Part shown: piece by piece, positions 56,364 to 63,568 of the stretch | Numbering within the stretch: position 1 is the stretch's first letter | Layout: every line of letters starts with the position of its first letter | Source of the DNA: Bacillus sp. AFS037270 | Lineage (GTDB): Bacteria > Bacillota > Bacilli > Bacillales_B > DSM-18226 | NCBI RefSeq assembly: GCF_002585305.1 | Contig: NZ_NUNF01000020.1 | Span: forward strand, 154,528 to 218,527 | Direction: 5' to 3' | Length of the DNA stretch: 64,000 nt | Notes under the pieces: model-generated | Seen by the model: the letters and a program-made list of their open reading frames with translations, nothing else | Databases searched by the model: none | What the model was told of the DNA's origin: nothing | Program-made: the position numbers and the translations under genes

Positions 56364-56897
56364 ATGAGCAAAGTAACGATAATTTCTGGAAGTCCTTCAG
56401 AGGAAACTAGGCTAAATGGAGTTTTACACGATATTTTTAACCATTTCAATGGGATTGGGATTGCACCTGAAATTATAGATGTCCGTCTGCTTCCATCAGA
56501 GGATTTAATTCAAGCCAGGTTTGATAGTGCAGAAATAATAGAGGCAAATAAGAAAGTAGAGGACTCAAGTATCATTGTCATTTTGACTCCAGTATTTAAA
56601 GCATCGTATTCCGGAGTTTTAAAAACTTACTTAGATCTTCTTCCTCAAAATGGTCTAGAGGGTAAAACCATCTTACCGATTGCTGTCGGTGGAACCTTTG
56701 GGCACTTATTAATGATTGATTATGCTCTTAAACCTGTACTTACTGCCTTAGGAGCCACCCATATTTTAAAAGGAGCATATATTTTGGACAGTCAAATAAA
56801 AAAATTAGGAAATAATCGTTATGAATTGGATGCTGAGGCCAAAAAACGGTTAGTTTCTTCATTAAATAGTATTAAACCTTCCTTATTAACTGTATGA
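56364..56897 (+). CDS. ssuE: NADPH-dependent FMN reductase, SsuE-like
   Basis: This is a 177-residue flavodoxin-like reductase with TIISGSPSEETRLNGVL at the start, VILTPVFKASYSGVLKTYLD and PIAVGGTFGHLLMIDYALKP. These are hallmarks of SsuE, which reduces FMN for two-component monooxygenases. It can supply FMNH2 to the four intact LLM/NtaA-type oxygenases upstream. ATG 56364 has GGGAG eight bases before it; ATG 56361 is equally possible. The gene ends the plus-strand sulfur block. Confidence 0.87.
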   Translation: MSKVTIISGSPSEETRLNGVLHDIFNHFNGIGIAPEIIDVRLLPSEDLIQARFDSAEIIEANKKVEDSSIIVILTPVFKASYSGVLKTYLDLLPQNGLEGKTILPIAVGGTFGHLLMIDYALKPVLTALGATHILKGAYILDSQIKKLGNNRYELDAEAKKRLVSSLNSIKPSLLTV

Positions 56898-56935
56898 AGT
56901 GTTTCTATTTATATTTAGAAGGTTATGAAATTACT

Positions 56936-56964
56936 AAAAGAGGCAAGTGAGAATTGCCTCTTTT
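56936..56964. terminator. Bidirectional terminator after ssuE and before the convergent dioxygenase
   Basis: An 11-bp perfect stem, AAAAGAGGCAA / TTGCCTCTTTT. Confidence 0.88.
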
Positions 56965-56985
56965 AAAATTTGAAAAAGAATTATT

Positions 56986-57480
56986 TCATACAAAATCAGT
57001 TATAATTTCGTTTCTTTGTTGGTCTTTGTAATTAGACATATTAAAAAGCGGAGGGGAGTAGACATGAAGGGAGATCATCCGCTCCTTATGAGGATTACCC
57101 ATTTTATGAATTAGCCCCTGAGGTGAGATAAGAAAATCCCCTTTTTGAACCATATAGGCCTTAGCTCGTTCAATTTGGTTTTCGTTGAACCGATAAATCG
57201 AATTGAGTAGTTTGCCTTCCACAACGAGTGCACACCCTAAAGATTGACCGTGATCATGAATTGCTGTCTCAACATGTGGGGGAAGGTTAATAACAAGTAC
57301 CTCTACATGTTCATTTAAGTAAATGACATTTCTACCATACGGAAACTGGTCTGGGTCAGTAATAAAAGGTTGAATTAAATCAGAAAGATCAGGAAATCGT
57401 TTTAGTGCAATTCCCAGTTCCTTAAGTGTTGGATTCTTTAATTTCCCTAATTGTTGGTGAATACAATCAAGCAGCTTCAT
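56986..57480 (-). CDS. Cysteine dioxygenase
   Basis: This 164-residue cupin would oxidise cysteine to cysteine sulfinate with O2. It has the iron ligands HDH (in TAIHDHGQS) and a third His in GLIHKMGNP. The Arg in FPYGRNVIYL probably binds substrate carboxylate. It resembles YubC of B. subtilis. The ATG follows AGGAGGATTT. It is convergent with the sulfur block and may dispose of excess cysteine produced by it. Confidence 0.87.
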   Translation of the reverse strand: MKLLDCIHQQLGKLKNPTLKELGIALKRFPDLSDLIQPFITDPDQFPYGRNVIYLNEHVEVLVINLPPHVETAIHDHGQSLGCALVVEGKLLNSIYRFNENQIERAKAYMVQKGDFLISPQGLIHKMGNPHKERMISLHVYSPPLFNMSNYKDQQRNEIITDFV

Positions 57481-57604
57481 TTTGAAATCCTCCTAAAACC
57501 TCTAAATGTTGATTAACTTAGTCAAGATTAAGTGATCTTTCTGACATGATATTTAACTACAAATCGCTAAGAGACGGCTAATGCCTATGTCTAGAAGAAA
57601 AATA

Positions 57605-57639
57605 AAACCACACAGTGAATTTTATCACTAGTGTGGTTT
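57605..57639. terminator. Terminator between EamA and dioxygenase genes
   Basis: AAACCACAC / GTGTGGTTT with an inner GTGA / TCAC stem lies downstream of the EamA gene on the minus strand. Confidence 0.8.
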
Positions 57640-57680
57640 ATATAATTTAGCTATAGTCTTTCTCAACATTAGAGTTAAGG

Positions 57681-58106
57681 TTAATGTAATGCAGTTAAAA
57701 TGACCCCAATTGCAATTAATGCAACACCGATTCCGTTAACAAGGCTAAGCTTTTCACCGAAAAAGATAATCGCTAGAACCGTCGCAATAACTACGCTGAG
57801 TTTATCAATGGGCCCAACCTGCGACACTTTGCCTGTTTTTAGGGCTAAAAAGTAAAACAACCAAGAAGTGGCACCTGCTAGACCACTTAGAACGATAAAT
57901 AGCAACGCTTTCCTTTGTGCGAAAATCTCAGGAATTTTCCCTAAATTCCCCTGAAAACTAACCACCCCAATTAAAAAAAGTGCCATAATTACAGATCGAA
58001 TGGCAGTAGCAGTATTGGCATCAATATTTTGTAATCCGATTTTACCAAAAATAGAAACAAGCGCTGCTGAAACAGCAGATAAAATCGCAAATACCAACCA
58101 AGACAT
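57681..58106 (-). CDS. Half-size EamA/DMT family membrane protein
   Basis: This is a 141-residue protein with four to five membrane helices and one EamA repeat instead of the usual two. It has SAVSAALVSIFGKIGLQNID and GLAGATSWLFYFLALKTG, and GPIDKLSVVIATVLAIIFFG before the last helices. It would work as a dimer, exporting or importing a small metabolite. Its place next to cysteine dioxygenase suggests a cysteine- or sulfinate-related solute, but that is inferred. ATG 58106 has GGAAGAAGG upstream; ATG 58127 is in frame. Confidence 0.8.
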   Translation of the reverse strand: MSWLVFAILSAVSAALVSIFGKIGLQNIDANTATAIRSVIMALFLIGVVSFQGNLGKIPEIFAQRKALLFIVLSGLAGATSWLFYFLALKTGKVSQVGPIDKLSVVIATVLAIIFFGEKLSLVNGIGVALIAIGVILTALH

Positions 58107-58234
58107 AATTGACGACCTTCTTCCCATTTTTATTTCATTATAAATTTATCCAAGGAATCATAGTTAGTTTAGACCAATTTCGATGTGGTATTTAAAAAAT
58201 TAAGATAAAGTAATAAAGCCAAAAATGATACCAA

Positions 58235-58268
58235 AAAACGCAAAGTAGTTATTTTCACTTTGCGTTTT
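58235..58268. terminator. Terminator after the ROK gene
   Basis: A 12-bp stem AAAACGCAAAGT / ACTTTGCGTTTT lies just past the ROK stop on the minus strand. Confidence 0.85.
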
Positions 58269-58277
58269 AAAAGCTAC

Positions 58278-59438
58278 TTATGCGGTAAACATTTCTAAAA
58301 ATTGCTCGATGGCAATCGAACATGCCCCTAATGCAGGAGCATTTTTTCCTAATGATGAAGTTAATAGTTCATAACTATTTTCAAGTTGTTGATAGGTTCT
58401 TGATGTCACCGAATTTTTGATTGAGTTTAAGACCATTGGCAGGGCTTCAACGATATTGTTTCGGATAATAACGGCTTGGGGATTAAAGGTATTAAGGATA
58501 CTTGTCAACCCAATACCAAGGTAAAACCCAAACTTTTGAAGTGCCATTAAAATGTCCGGGTTATTTTGATTTGCAAGCTGGATAATATCTTGATTAGATA
58601 GTTTCTCTTGCTGCTGCTTCGACAATGATTTTATTAATGCCTTTTCGGAAGCATATAATTCCCAGCAGCCCCGATTTCCACAACTGCATTTGTGTCCATT
58701 TAAGTCAATGGTTAAATGACCCATTTCCCCAGCAAATCCACGGACTCCTCTATAAAGATCATTATTAATAATAATACCGACACCTATACCTGTATGAACG
58801 CTTACGTAAACAAGGTTTTCGTAATTTTTCGCAGCTCCAAACTCTTTTTCTCCATAAGCCCCGGCATTAGCTTCATTTTCTAAAAAGACAGGTACCTTAA
58901 ATTCCTGTTCGATTAGGGGTTTTAAGTCTAGTTCGTAATTCCAGTCCAAATTAGGCGTGAAAATGACTTTTTGCTCTGAATTTACTAGTCCTGGAACACA
59001 TAACCCGATCCCAATTAGCCCGTAAGGAGATTCAGGCATTTGAGCTTTTAAGTTGTTAATTTTTAAGATTAGAACATCCTTTATCTCTTCAGAGGACTGA
59101 CTTTCTACTTGTTGATAATCCTCGTGAACAATATTCCCTTTTAAATCCGTTAAAATGCAATTCATATAATCGACACCAATATCGATTCCAATGGAATAAC
59201 CTGCATTTTTATTGAAAACCAGCATCACAGGTTTCCTTCCGCCGCTTGATTGTCCTTGCCCAATTTCGAAAATAAGATTTTTTTCAATTAAGGTATTTAT
59301 TTGGGATGAAACAGTGGATTTATTTAAACCTGTCTTTTCAGATAACTTTGCCCTTGAGATAGGGGAATTAGCAACAATTTCATTTAATAATAGCTTTTGA
59401 TTAATCTTTTTGACTAACATTTGATCAGCAGTAATCAC
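58278..59438 (-). CDS. ROK family transcriptional regulator (NagC/XylR type)
   Basis: This is a 386-residue regulator with an N-terminal winged helix (PISRAKLSEKTGLNKSTVSS) and a ROK kinase-like sugar-binding domain. The latter has IGIDIGVDYMN, GIGLCVPGLVN, ENEANAGAYGEK and the zinc site GHKCSCGNRGCWELYAS. It probably represses a sugar catabolic operon that is not in the window. GTG 59438 has AGAGGTGT seven bases upstream. It is close to xylose repressor XylR, but the inducer cannot be assigned. Confidence 0.86.
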   Translation of the reverse strand: MITADQMLVKKINQKLLLNEIVANSPISRAKLSEKTGLNKSTVSSQINTLIEKNLIFEIGQGQSSGGRKPVMLVFNKNAGYSIGIDIGVDYMNCILTDLKGNIVHEDYQQVESQSSEEIKDVLILKINNLKAQMPESPYGLIGIGLCVPGLVNSEQKVIFTPNLDWNYELDLKPLIEQEFKVPVFLENEANAGAYGEKEFGAAKNYENLVYVSVHTGIGVGIIINNDLYRGVRGFAGEMGHLTIDLNGHKCSCGNRGCWELYASEKALIKSLSKQQQEKLSNQDIIQLANQNNPDILMALQKFGFYLGIGLTSILNTFNPQAVIIRNNIVEALPMVLNSIKNSVTSRTYQQLENSYELLTSSLGKNAPALGACSIAIEQFLEMFTA

Positions 59439-59541
59439 TTCTCTACACCTCTTTTAGTATGGCGTCCAAATTAAGTTAAGTTCACTTTTTACTAACATTA
59501 TACCATTATAATACAATTGAAAATGCGGGGAATTCAAAATA

Positions 59542-59580
59542 AAAAGGCCTTCTGTAAAAAAAATCACAGAAGGTCTTTTA
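59542..59580. terminator. Terminator after the permease gene
   Basis: AAAAAGGCCTTCTGT pairs with ACAGAAGGTCTTTT around an A-rich loop, 20 bases past the permease stop on the minus strand. Confidence 0.85.
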
Positions 59581-59599
59581 GACACAAATAATATAGCTG

Positions 59600-60985
59600 C
59601 TAATTCAACACTGAATGTTTTCTACCATAACTGAAATAAATCACTAAACCAATTATCAGCCAAATGAAAAAACTGATCCAGGTTAATGCAGGCAGCTGAA
59701 GCACTAGGTAGCCACAAGATAAAAAGGCAATGAGTGGTATCCACGGTACAAACGGAACGCGAAAACCACGTTTCGGTGCTCCTTGTGTTTTACGTAGATA
59801 TAAAATTCCAATGGAAACGGACATAAACGCGAACAAAGTACCTATATTCGTTAGTTCAGCAAGCTTACCAAGTGGAATTAAACCTGAAAAAATAGACACA
59901 AGCAAGCAGGTAATCCATGAGTTCACTACTGGTGTTTGTTTTTTCTTATCCACTTTTGAAAATACTTTAGGAAGCAAACCATCACGGCTGATCGCATAAA
60001 ATAAACGAGTTTGTCCATATACCATTACGGTTAAAACGGTTGTAATTCCAGCAATGGCTCCAAGGGAAATGAATCCTGCCGCCCAGTCTTGGTGAATATA
60101 ACTTAATGCAAAAGAAACCGGATTTTTTACATCTAGCAATTGATATGGAACAATCCCGGTTAATACGGCGGAAACGGCAACGTATAAAATGGTACAAACA
60201 ACGAGGGAGGCTATAATTCCAATAGGCATATTCCGCTGCGGGTTTTTAACTTCCTCAGCCGCAGTTGAAACGGCATCAAAGCCGATATATGCATAGAATG
60301 CTGTCGCGGCACCAGAAGCTACACCGGAAAATCCAAACGGCATGAAAGGTGTCCAGTTATCCGGCTTTACATACCATGCTCCAACAGCTAGAAAAATGAT
60401 AACTACCGTTAATTTAATAATAACCATTGTCGCATTAAAACGTGCTGAATGTTTAACCCCTCTAGTTAATAGGAATGTGATAACAAAGGTAATAAATATG
60501 GCAGGCACATCAACATATGTCCCATTTGCTGGATTGAATGCACTTGAGATCGCTTTTGGAACGTGAATACCGAAACCTGCTAATAGACCCTGGAAATAAC
60601 CAGACCAACCGCTGGCCACTGAGGCGGAGGCAAACCCGTATTCCAGAATCAAATCCCAACCTAAAATCCAGGCAATGAATTCTCCAAATGTTGCGTAACT
60701 GTAGGTATAGGCACTCCCAGAAACAGGAACGGTTGAGGCAAATTCTGCATAACATAGTGCGGCAAATATACAAACCAGTCCTGATAATATAAAAGAAAGA
60801 ATTAAAGCAGGACCTGCATGTTCGGCAGCTGCCACTCCTGTGAGAACAAAAATCCCTGTTCCAACAATTGCTCCAATGCCAAGCATGGATAAATCAAAAG
60901 CGCCAAGCTCTTTTTTTAAGGTCACATCTTTTTTTTCTGCTTGGTTTATTAAATCCTGTATAGACTTTTTCCTAAAAATCTCCAT
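59600..60985 (-). CDS. APC family amino-acid permease, YfnA/BcaP-like
   Basis: This is a 461-residue, 12-helix permease. It has LSMLGIGAIVGTGIFVLTGV in helix 1, SGSAYTYSYATFGEFIAWIL and AFYAYIGFDAVSTAAEEVKN in helix 6, marks of the cationic amino-acid transporter branch that includes YfnA and BcaP. ATG 60985 has AAGGGAAG five bases upstream. The in-frame extension to 61111 would add an unrelated hydrophobic leader and is not used. The substrate is unknown. The gene stands alone with its own terminator. Confidence 0.87.
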   Translation of the reverse strand: MEIFRKKSIQDLINQAEKKDVTLKKELGAFDLSMLGIGAIVGTGIFVLTGVAAAEHAGPALILSFILSGLVCIFAALCYAEFASTVPVSGSAYTYSYATFGEFIAWILGWDLILEYGFASASVASGWSGYFQGLLAGFGIHVPKAISSAFNPANGTYVDVPAIFITFVITFLLTRGVKHSARFNATMVIIKLTVVIIFLAVGAWYVKPDNWTPFMPFGFSGVASGAATAFYAYIGFDAVSTAAEEVKNPQRNMPIGIIASLVVCTILYVAVSAVLTGIVPYQLLDVKNPVSFALSYIHQDWAAGFISLGAIAGITTVLTVMVYGQTRLFYAISRDGLLPKVFSKVDKKKQTPVVNSWITCLLVSIFSGLIPLGKLAELTNIGTLFAFMSVSIGILYLRKTQGAPKRGFRVPFVPWIPLIAFLSCGYLVLQLPALTWISFFIWLIIGLVIYFSYGRKHSVLN

Positions 60986-61440
60986 AAAAACTTCCCTTCT
61001 TTTAAACTCCCTGTTAAAATATTGCGAAAATATGAACAATAAAAGTAGTGCAAAAATTGTCGAAAGAAAATCAACGAGACTTATAATATAATTTATTTTT
61101 AAAAAAATCAATATTCTCGCAAAAGAAATTATAAAAATAATTTGATTATAAACAAAAAAGTAACTTTCATTTTAAAAGTTCACATTACTGACATATTTAT
61201 TCAAAATTTTTAATTCATATTTCGACAATAATGGAGAAGGTTTTCCTGAGAAAGTCTCCAATTTTAATTCCACATCTTTAAATTAGCGTGAATTTTGTAA
61301 ATTTGGGGTAAATATAGTCGTTTTTTTGGAATTTCTTTTCATTAATATGTTTGCTACAATAGAAAAAAAGATTCCTTAAATGCTAGTGAATGGTATAAAA
61401 TGACACTAAAATACATGATCTCTGAGAGGAGAGGTATATT
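60986..61440. other. Gene-poor divergent region
   Basis: This is a very AT-rich 455-bp gap between the permease and the 26-codon ORF. An extended -10 (TGCTACAAT, 61352-61360) could drive the small ORF. No other clear element was found. Confidence 0.5.
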
Positions 61441-61521
61441 ATGGTATTTAAAGCAAGATTATGGAGAATCTTAACCAAGAACCAGAAATTAAGACTACTA
61501 AAACAAAAAGCTCACTTATAA
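61441..61521 (+). CDS. Tiny basic ORF of 26 codons
   Basis: ATG 61441 sits six bases after AGGAGAGG, a strong site, and an extended -10 lies about 80 bases upstream. The peptide is very basic and amphipathic (starts MVFKARLWRIL, continues with KNQKLRLLKQK). A hairpin with G-U pairs and a T run (61531-61562) follows. The reading frame ends exactly at the left edge of the tandem duplication. I do not recognise it. It could be a short signalling or membrane-active peptide, or a chance ORF. Confidence 0.4.
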   Translation: MVFKARLWRILTKNQKLRLLKQKAHL

Positions 61522-61601
61522 TTATTTAATAAGGTCCCTTGGCTTTGAATGGGGCTTTTTTTATGTATAGCTATTCAACATGGGATTTAAATACAAAATT
61601 A

Positions 61602-61633
61602 CAAAGACCCTCTTAGAAATACTAAGAAGGTCC
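61602..61633 (-). terminator. Terminator after peptide gene A
   Basis: On the minus strand GACCTTCTTAG pairs with CTAAGAGGGTC (one U-G pair), followed by TTTGTAATTTT. The same hairpin follows peptide gene B at 62161-62192. Confidence 0.65.
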
Positions 61634-61658
61634 GTTTTAGAATACTGAAATTCTTTTT

Positions 61659-61811
61659 TTATGCTATGCAAAGAGTAGTTGCTAAGCAATCTCCGAGACA
61701 TGCGGTAACGTCTGGGCGAGCGCCAAGCAAAATAGCTACCACTAATGCTAAGAACAAAAGTAATGCAACAACAATTTCCACAAGGCTTACAGTACAAGTA
61801 GGTGCTCCCAT
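61659..61811 (-). CDS. 50-residue cysteine-containing membrane peptide (copy A)
   Basis: This short gene is below usual ORF cut-offs. ATG 61811 follows a GGGGGGAG ribosome site. The product has a short polar start (MGAPTCTVS), one hydrophobic helix (about residues 10-30, VEIVVALLLFLALVVAILLG), then ARPD. The Cys-rich tail is VTACLGDCLATTLCIA. Cys residues are at 6, 38, 42 and 48. No signal cleavage site or known leader is seen. It has its own terminator and a nearly identical second copy. I do not recognise the family. It could be a bacteriocin-like, toxin-like or sporulation-related membrane peptide. Confidence 0.65.
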   Translation of the reverse strand: MGAPTCTVSLVEIVVALLLFLALVVAILLGARPDVTACLGDCLATTLCIA

Positions 61812-61946
61812 ATATCTCCCCCCAATCTATTTTGGAATTAAAGGGGCTTTTTTTATTTCCCTTATATTAGACAAGCTATGTTGAAAATATCATTTTGTTC
61901 AATTTAAATACCTAATATTATAAAATTATGCTACTATCCCAAACGT

Positions 61947-62077
61947 TTAACTCATCTTTATTGGAGCCGCTTCTCCGGGGGAGTAATCATCTAAAATGCG
62001 CTTACTAGCAATAAAAAATATATTTTGATTTGACATAATCTTTGGATTTGTAGCAAACACCTTTACGCATGGATAAT
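61947..62077 (-). pseudogene. 3' fragment of the spermidine-synthase-like gene
   Basis: About 43 codons (VKVFATNPKIMSNQNIFFI, then ASKRILDDYSPGEAAPIKMS and stop) match the C terminus of the gene at 62507. The fragment was created by the tandem duplication and has no start. Three amino-acid changes against the parent are visible, so it is drifting. Confidence 0.85.
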
Positions 62078-62161
62078 TATAATTATTTAATAAGATACCT
62101 TGGCTTGAAAGGGGCTTTTTTTATGATAGCTATTCAACATGGGATTTAAATACAAAATTAC

Positions 62162-62192
62162 AAAGACCCTCTTAGAGATACTAAGAAGGTCC
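62162..62192 (-). terminator. Terminator after peptide gene B
   Basis: It is the same hairpin as after copy A, with one base change in the loop. Confidence 0.6.
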
Positions 62193-62217
62193 GTTTTAGA
62201 ATACTGAAATTCTTTTT

Positions 62218-62370
62218 TTATCCTATGCAAAGAGTAGTTGCGAAGCAATCTTGGAGACATGCGATAACGTCTGGGCGAGCGCCAAGCAAAATAGCTACCA
62301 CTAATGCTAAGAACAAAAGTAATGCAACAACAATTTCCACAAGGCTTACAGTACAAGTAGGTGTTGACAT
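62218..62370 (-). CDS. 50-residue cysteine-containing membrane peptide (copy B)
   Basis: This is the second copy of the 50-residue peptide gene, with a GGGGGGGAG ribosome site before ATG 62370. Residues 4-35, covering the hydrophobic helix, are identical to copy A down to the nucleotide. Six positions differ: 2 Gly to Ser, 3 Ala to Thr, 36 Thr to Ile, 40 Gly to Gln, 43 Leu to Phe and 50 Ala to Gly. All four Cys residues are kept. It lies 137 bases downstream of the spermidine-synthase-like gene on the same strand. Function is unknown. Confidence 0.65.
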   Translation of the reverse strand: MSTPTCTVSLVEIVVALLLFLALVVAILLGARPDVIACLQDCFATTLCIG

Positions 62371-62506
62371 ATATTCTCCCCCCCATCTATTTTGGAATTA
62401 AAGGGGCTTTTTTTATATCCCTTATATTAGACAAGCTATGTTGAAAATGTCATTTTGTTCTAGTTTTAATAACTAATATTAAAAATTACGCTACTATCCC
62501 AAACGT

Positions 62507-63268
62507 TTAACTTATCTCTATGGGAGCCGCTTCTCCGGGGGAGTAATCATCTAAAATGCGCTTACTAGCAATAAAAAATATATTTTGATTTGATATAATC
62601 TTTGGATTTGTAGCAAACACCTTTACGCAGGGATAAATTTCTGAGATAGATGCGTATAGCTTATGCAGTTGAGTATCATCCTTTATTCTGCCAATATAAT
62701 TTAAGATCAAAATTCCTGTGTCGGACAGCTTTTCGTTTGTCAGTGTGAAAAACTCTTTTGTTGTTAAATGATTCGGGATTTCACTGCTGCTGTATGCATC
62801 CAAAAAAATCATATCCTGAGATCTTTCCTTCAGAGTTTTCAAGATTGCTTGTCCATCGCCGACCTCCACATTTCTTCCAGTACACCCGAAATACTTCCTA
62901 GATACCTCAACGACCAACGGGTCAATTTCCGCCGTTAACACATTTTTATTGGAATAATAAGTGCTTACAGTACCAATTCCATGGCCTATAATGAATCCAT
63001 TATTAAAATCAGATGCATAATGGTTAATAAGATCTACAGTGATTCGACTATAAGAAGCGACCAAGCATTTCGGCTGCTCCAAATTTATTACTCCTTGGAT
63101 AGCATCAGATGAAAATTGAAGTAATCGGAATCTTCCTTTCCTTCCTTCGTATCTATTTCGTTCCATAACGTATATATTTTGATAGGAGCTTGATGTCTTA
63201 AATACTAACCTTGAGCGGCTCCCAGTAAAATGTCTTTCAAAACCCTCATTTTTATTAAACGTATCCAT
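62507..63268 (-). CDS. Spermidine-synthase-fold (SpeE-like) protein
   Basis: This is a 253-residue Rossmann-fold protein like polyamine aminopropyltransferases and class I methyltransferases. It has FIIGHGIGTVSTYY (nucleotide loop), VLTAEIDPLVVEVSRKYFG (acidic Asp/Glu binding the ribose), VEVGDGQAI and DMIFLDAYSSSEIPNHLTTKEFF. The N-terminal beta region (YQNIYVMERNRYEGRKGRFR) fits SpeE. ATG 63268 has GGAGG upstream; ATG 63337 is in frame without a site. True polyamine synthesis is not certain, since many such paralogues have other roles. It is the gene directly upstream of the peptide genes. Confidence 0.8.
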   Translation of the reverse strand: MDTFNKNEGFERHFTGSRSRLVFKTSSSYQNIYVMERNRYEGRKGRFRLLQFSSDAIQGVINLEQPKCLVASYSRITVDLINHYASDFNNGFIIGHGIGTVSTYYSNKNVLTAEIDPLVVEVSRKYFGCTGRNVEVGDGQAILKTLKERSQDMIFLDAYSSSEIPNHLTTKEFFTLTNEKLSDTGILILNYIGRIKDDTQLHKLYASISEIYPCVKVFATNPKIISNQNIFFIASKRILDDYSPGEAAPIEIS

Positions 63269-63350
63269 TGATAAACCTCCATAGCATTTTATTACAGCGT
63301 ATTCATTTAAAGAGCTATGCGAGTGAATAAATAGCATAGGAAAGGCAAGA

Positions 63351-63390
63351 AAAGAAAGCGGGATAGATTGATTATCCGTGCTTTCTTTTT
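63351..63390. other. Terminator-like hairpin between divergent genes
   Basis: AAAGAAAGC...GGATA pairs with TATCC...GCTTTCTTT and is followed by T residues on the plus strand. It stands upstream of both neighbours, so it might act as an attenuator for the 63569 gene or block antisense transcription. A smaller CTATGC / GCATAG repeat lies at 63315-63340. Nothing else stands out in 63269-63568. Confidence 0.5.
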
Positions 63391-63568
63391 CTTCCTTTTT
63401 AAAATTAGTTTTAATAATTGGAACAGATCTTTTACTGAGAATACTTATTCTTTGATTTTTTTATTCGAATTTTTAAAAAATTATCCTTCCTGTGACATTA
63501 ACAAACTACAAACATAAGATATTAAGAAATTATGATCTGATATTTGTAAACTAAAAGGTGGTTTAATT

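Larger units (their letters stand above)
61517..62637. repeat. Tandem direct duplication, unit about 560 bp
   Basis: The two abutting copies run about 61517-62077 and 62078-62637. Matching points lie 559-561 bp apart along the unit, from ATAATTATTTAATAAG at 61518/62079 to CTTTACGCA at 62061/62621. Each unit holds a 50-residue peptide gene with terminator and the 3' end of the spermidine-synthase-like gene. Only the right copy joins the full gene. Identity by eye is well above 90 percent over most of the unit. Confidence 0.88.

Noticed and set aside
61561..61797. Minus-strand frame reading across peptide A and its terminator
   Set aside because: It is shifted relative to the well-started 50-codon gene and runs through the terminator hairpin.
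61666..61884. Plus-strand 72-codon frame over peptide gene A
   Set aside because: No ribosome site, and it is antisense to the duplicated peptide gene; not conserved as a frame in copy B.
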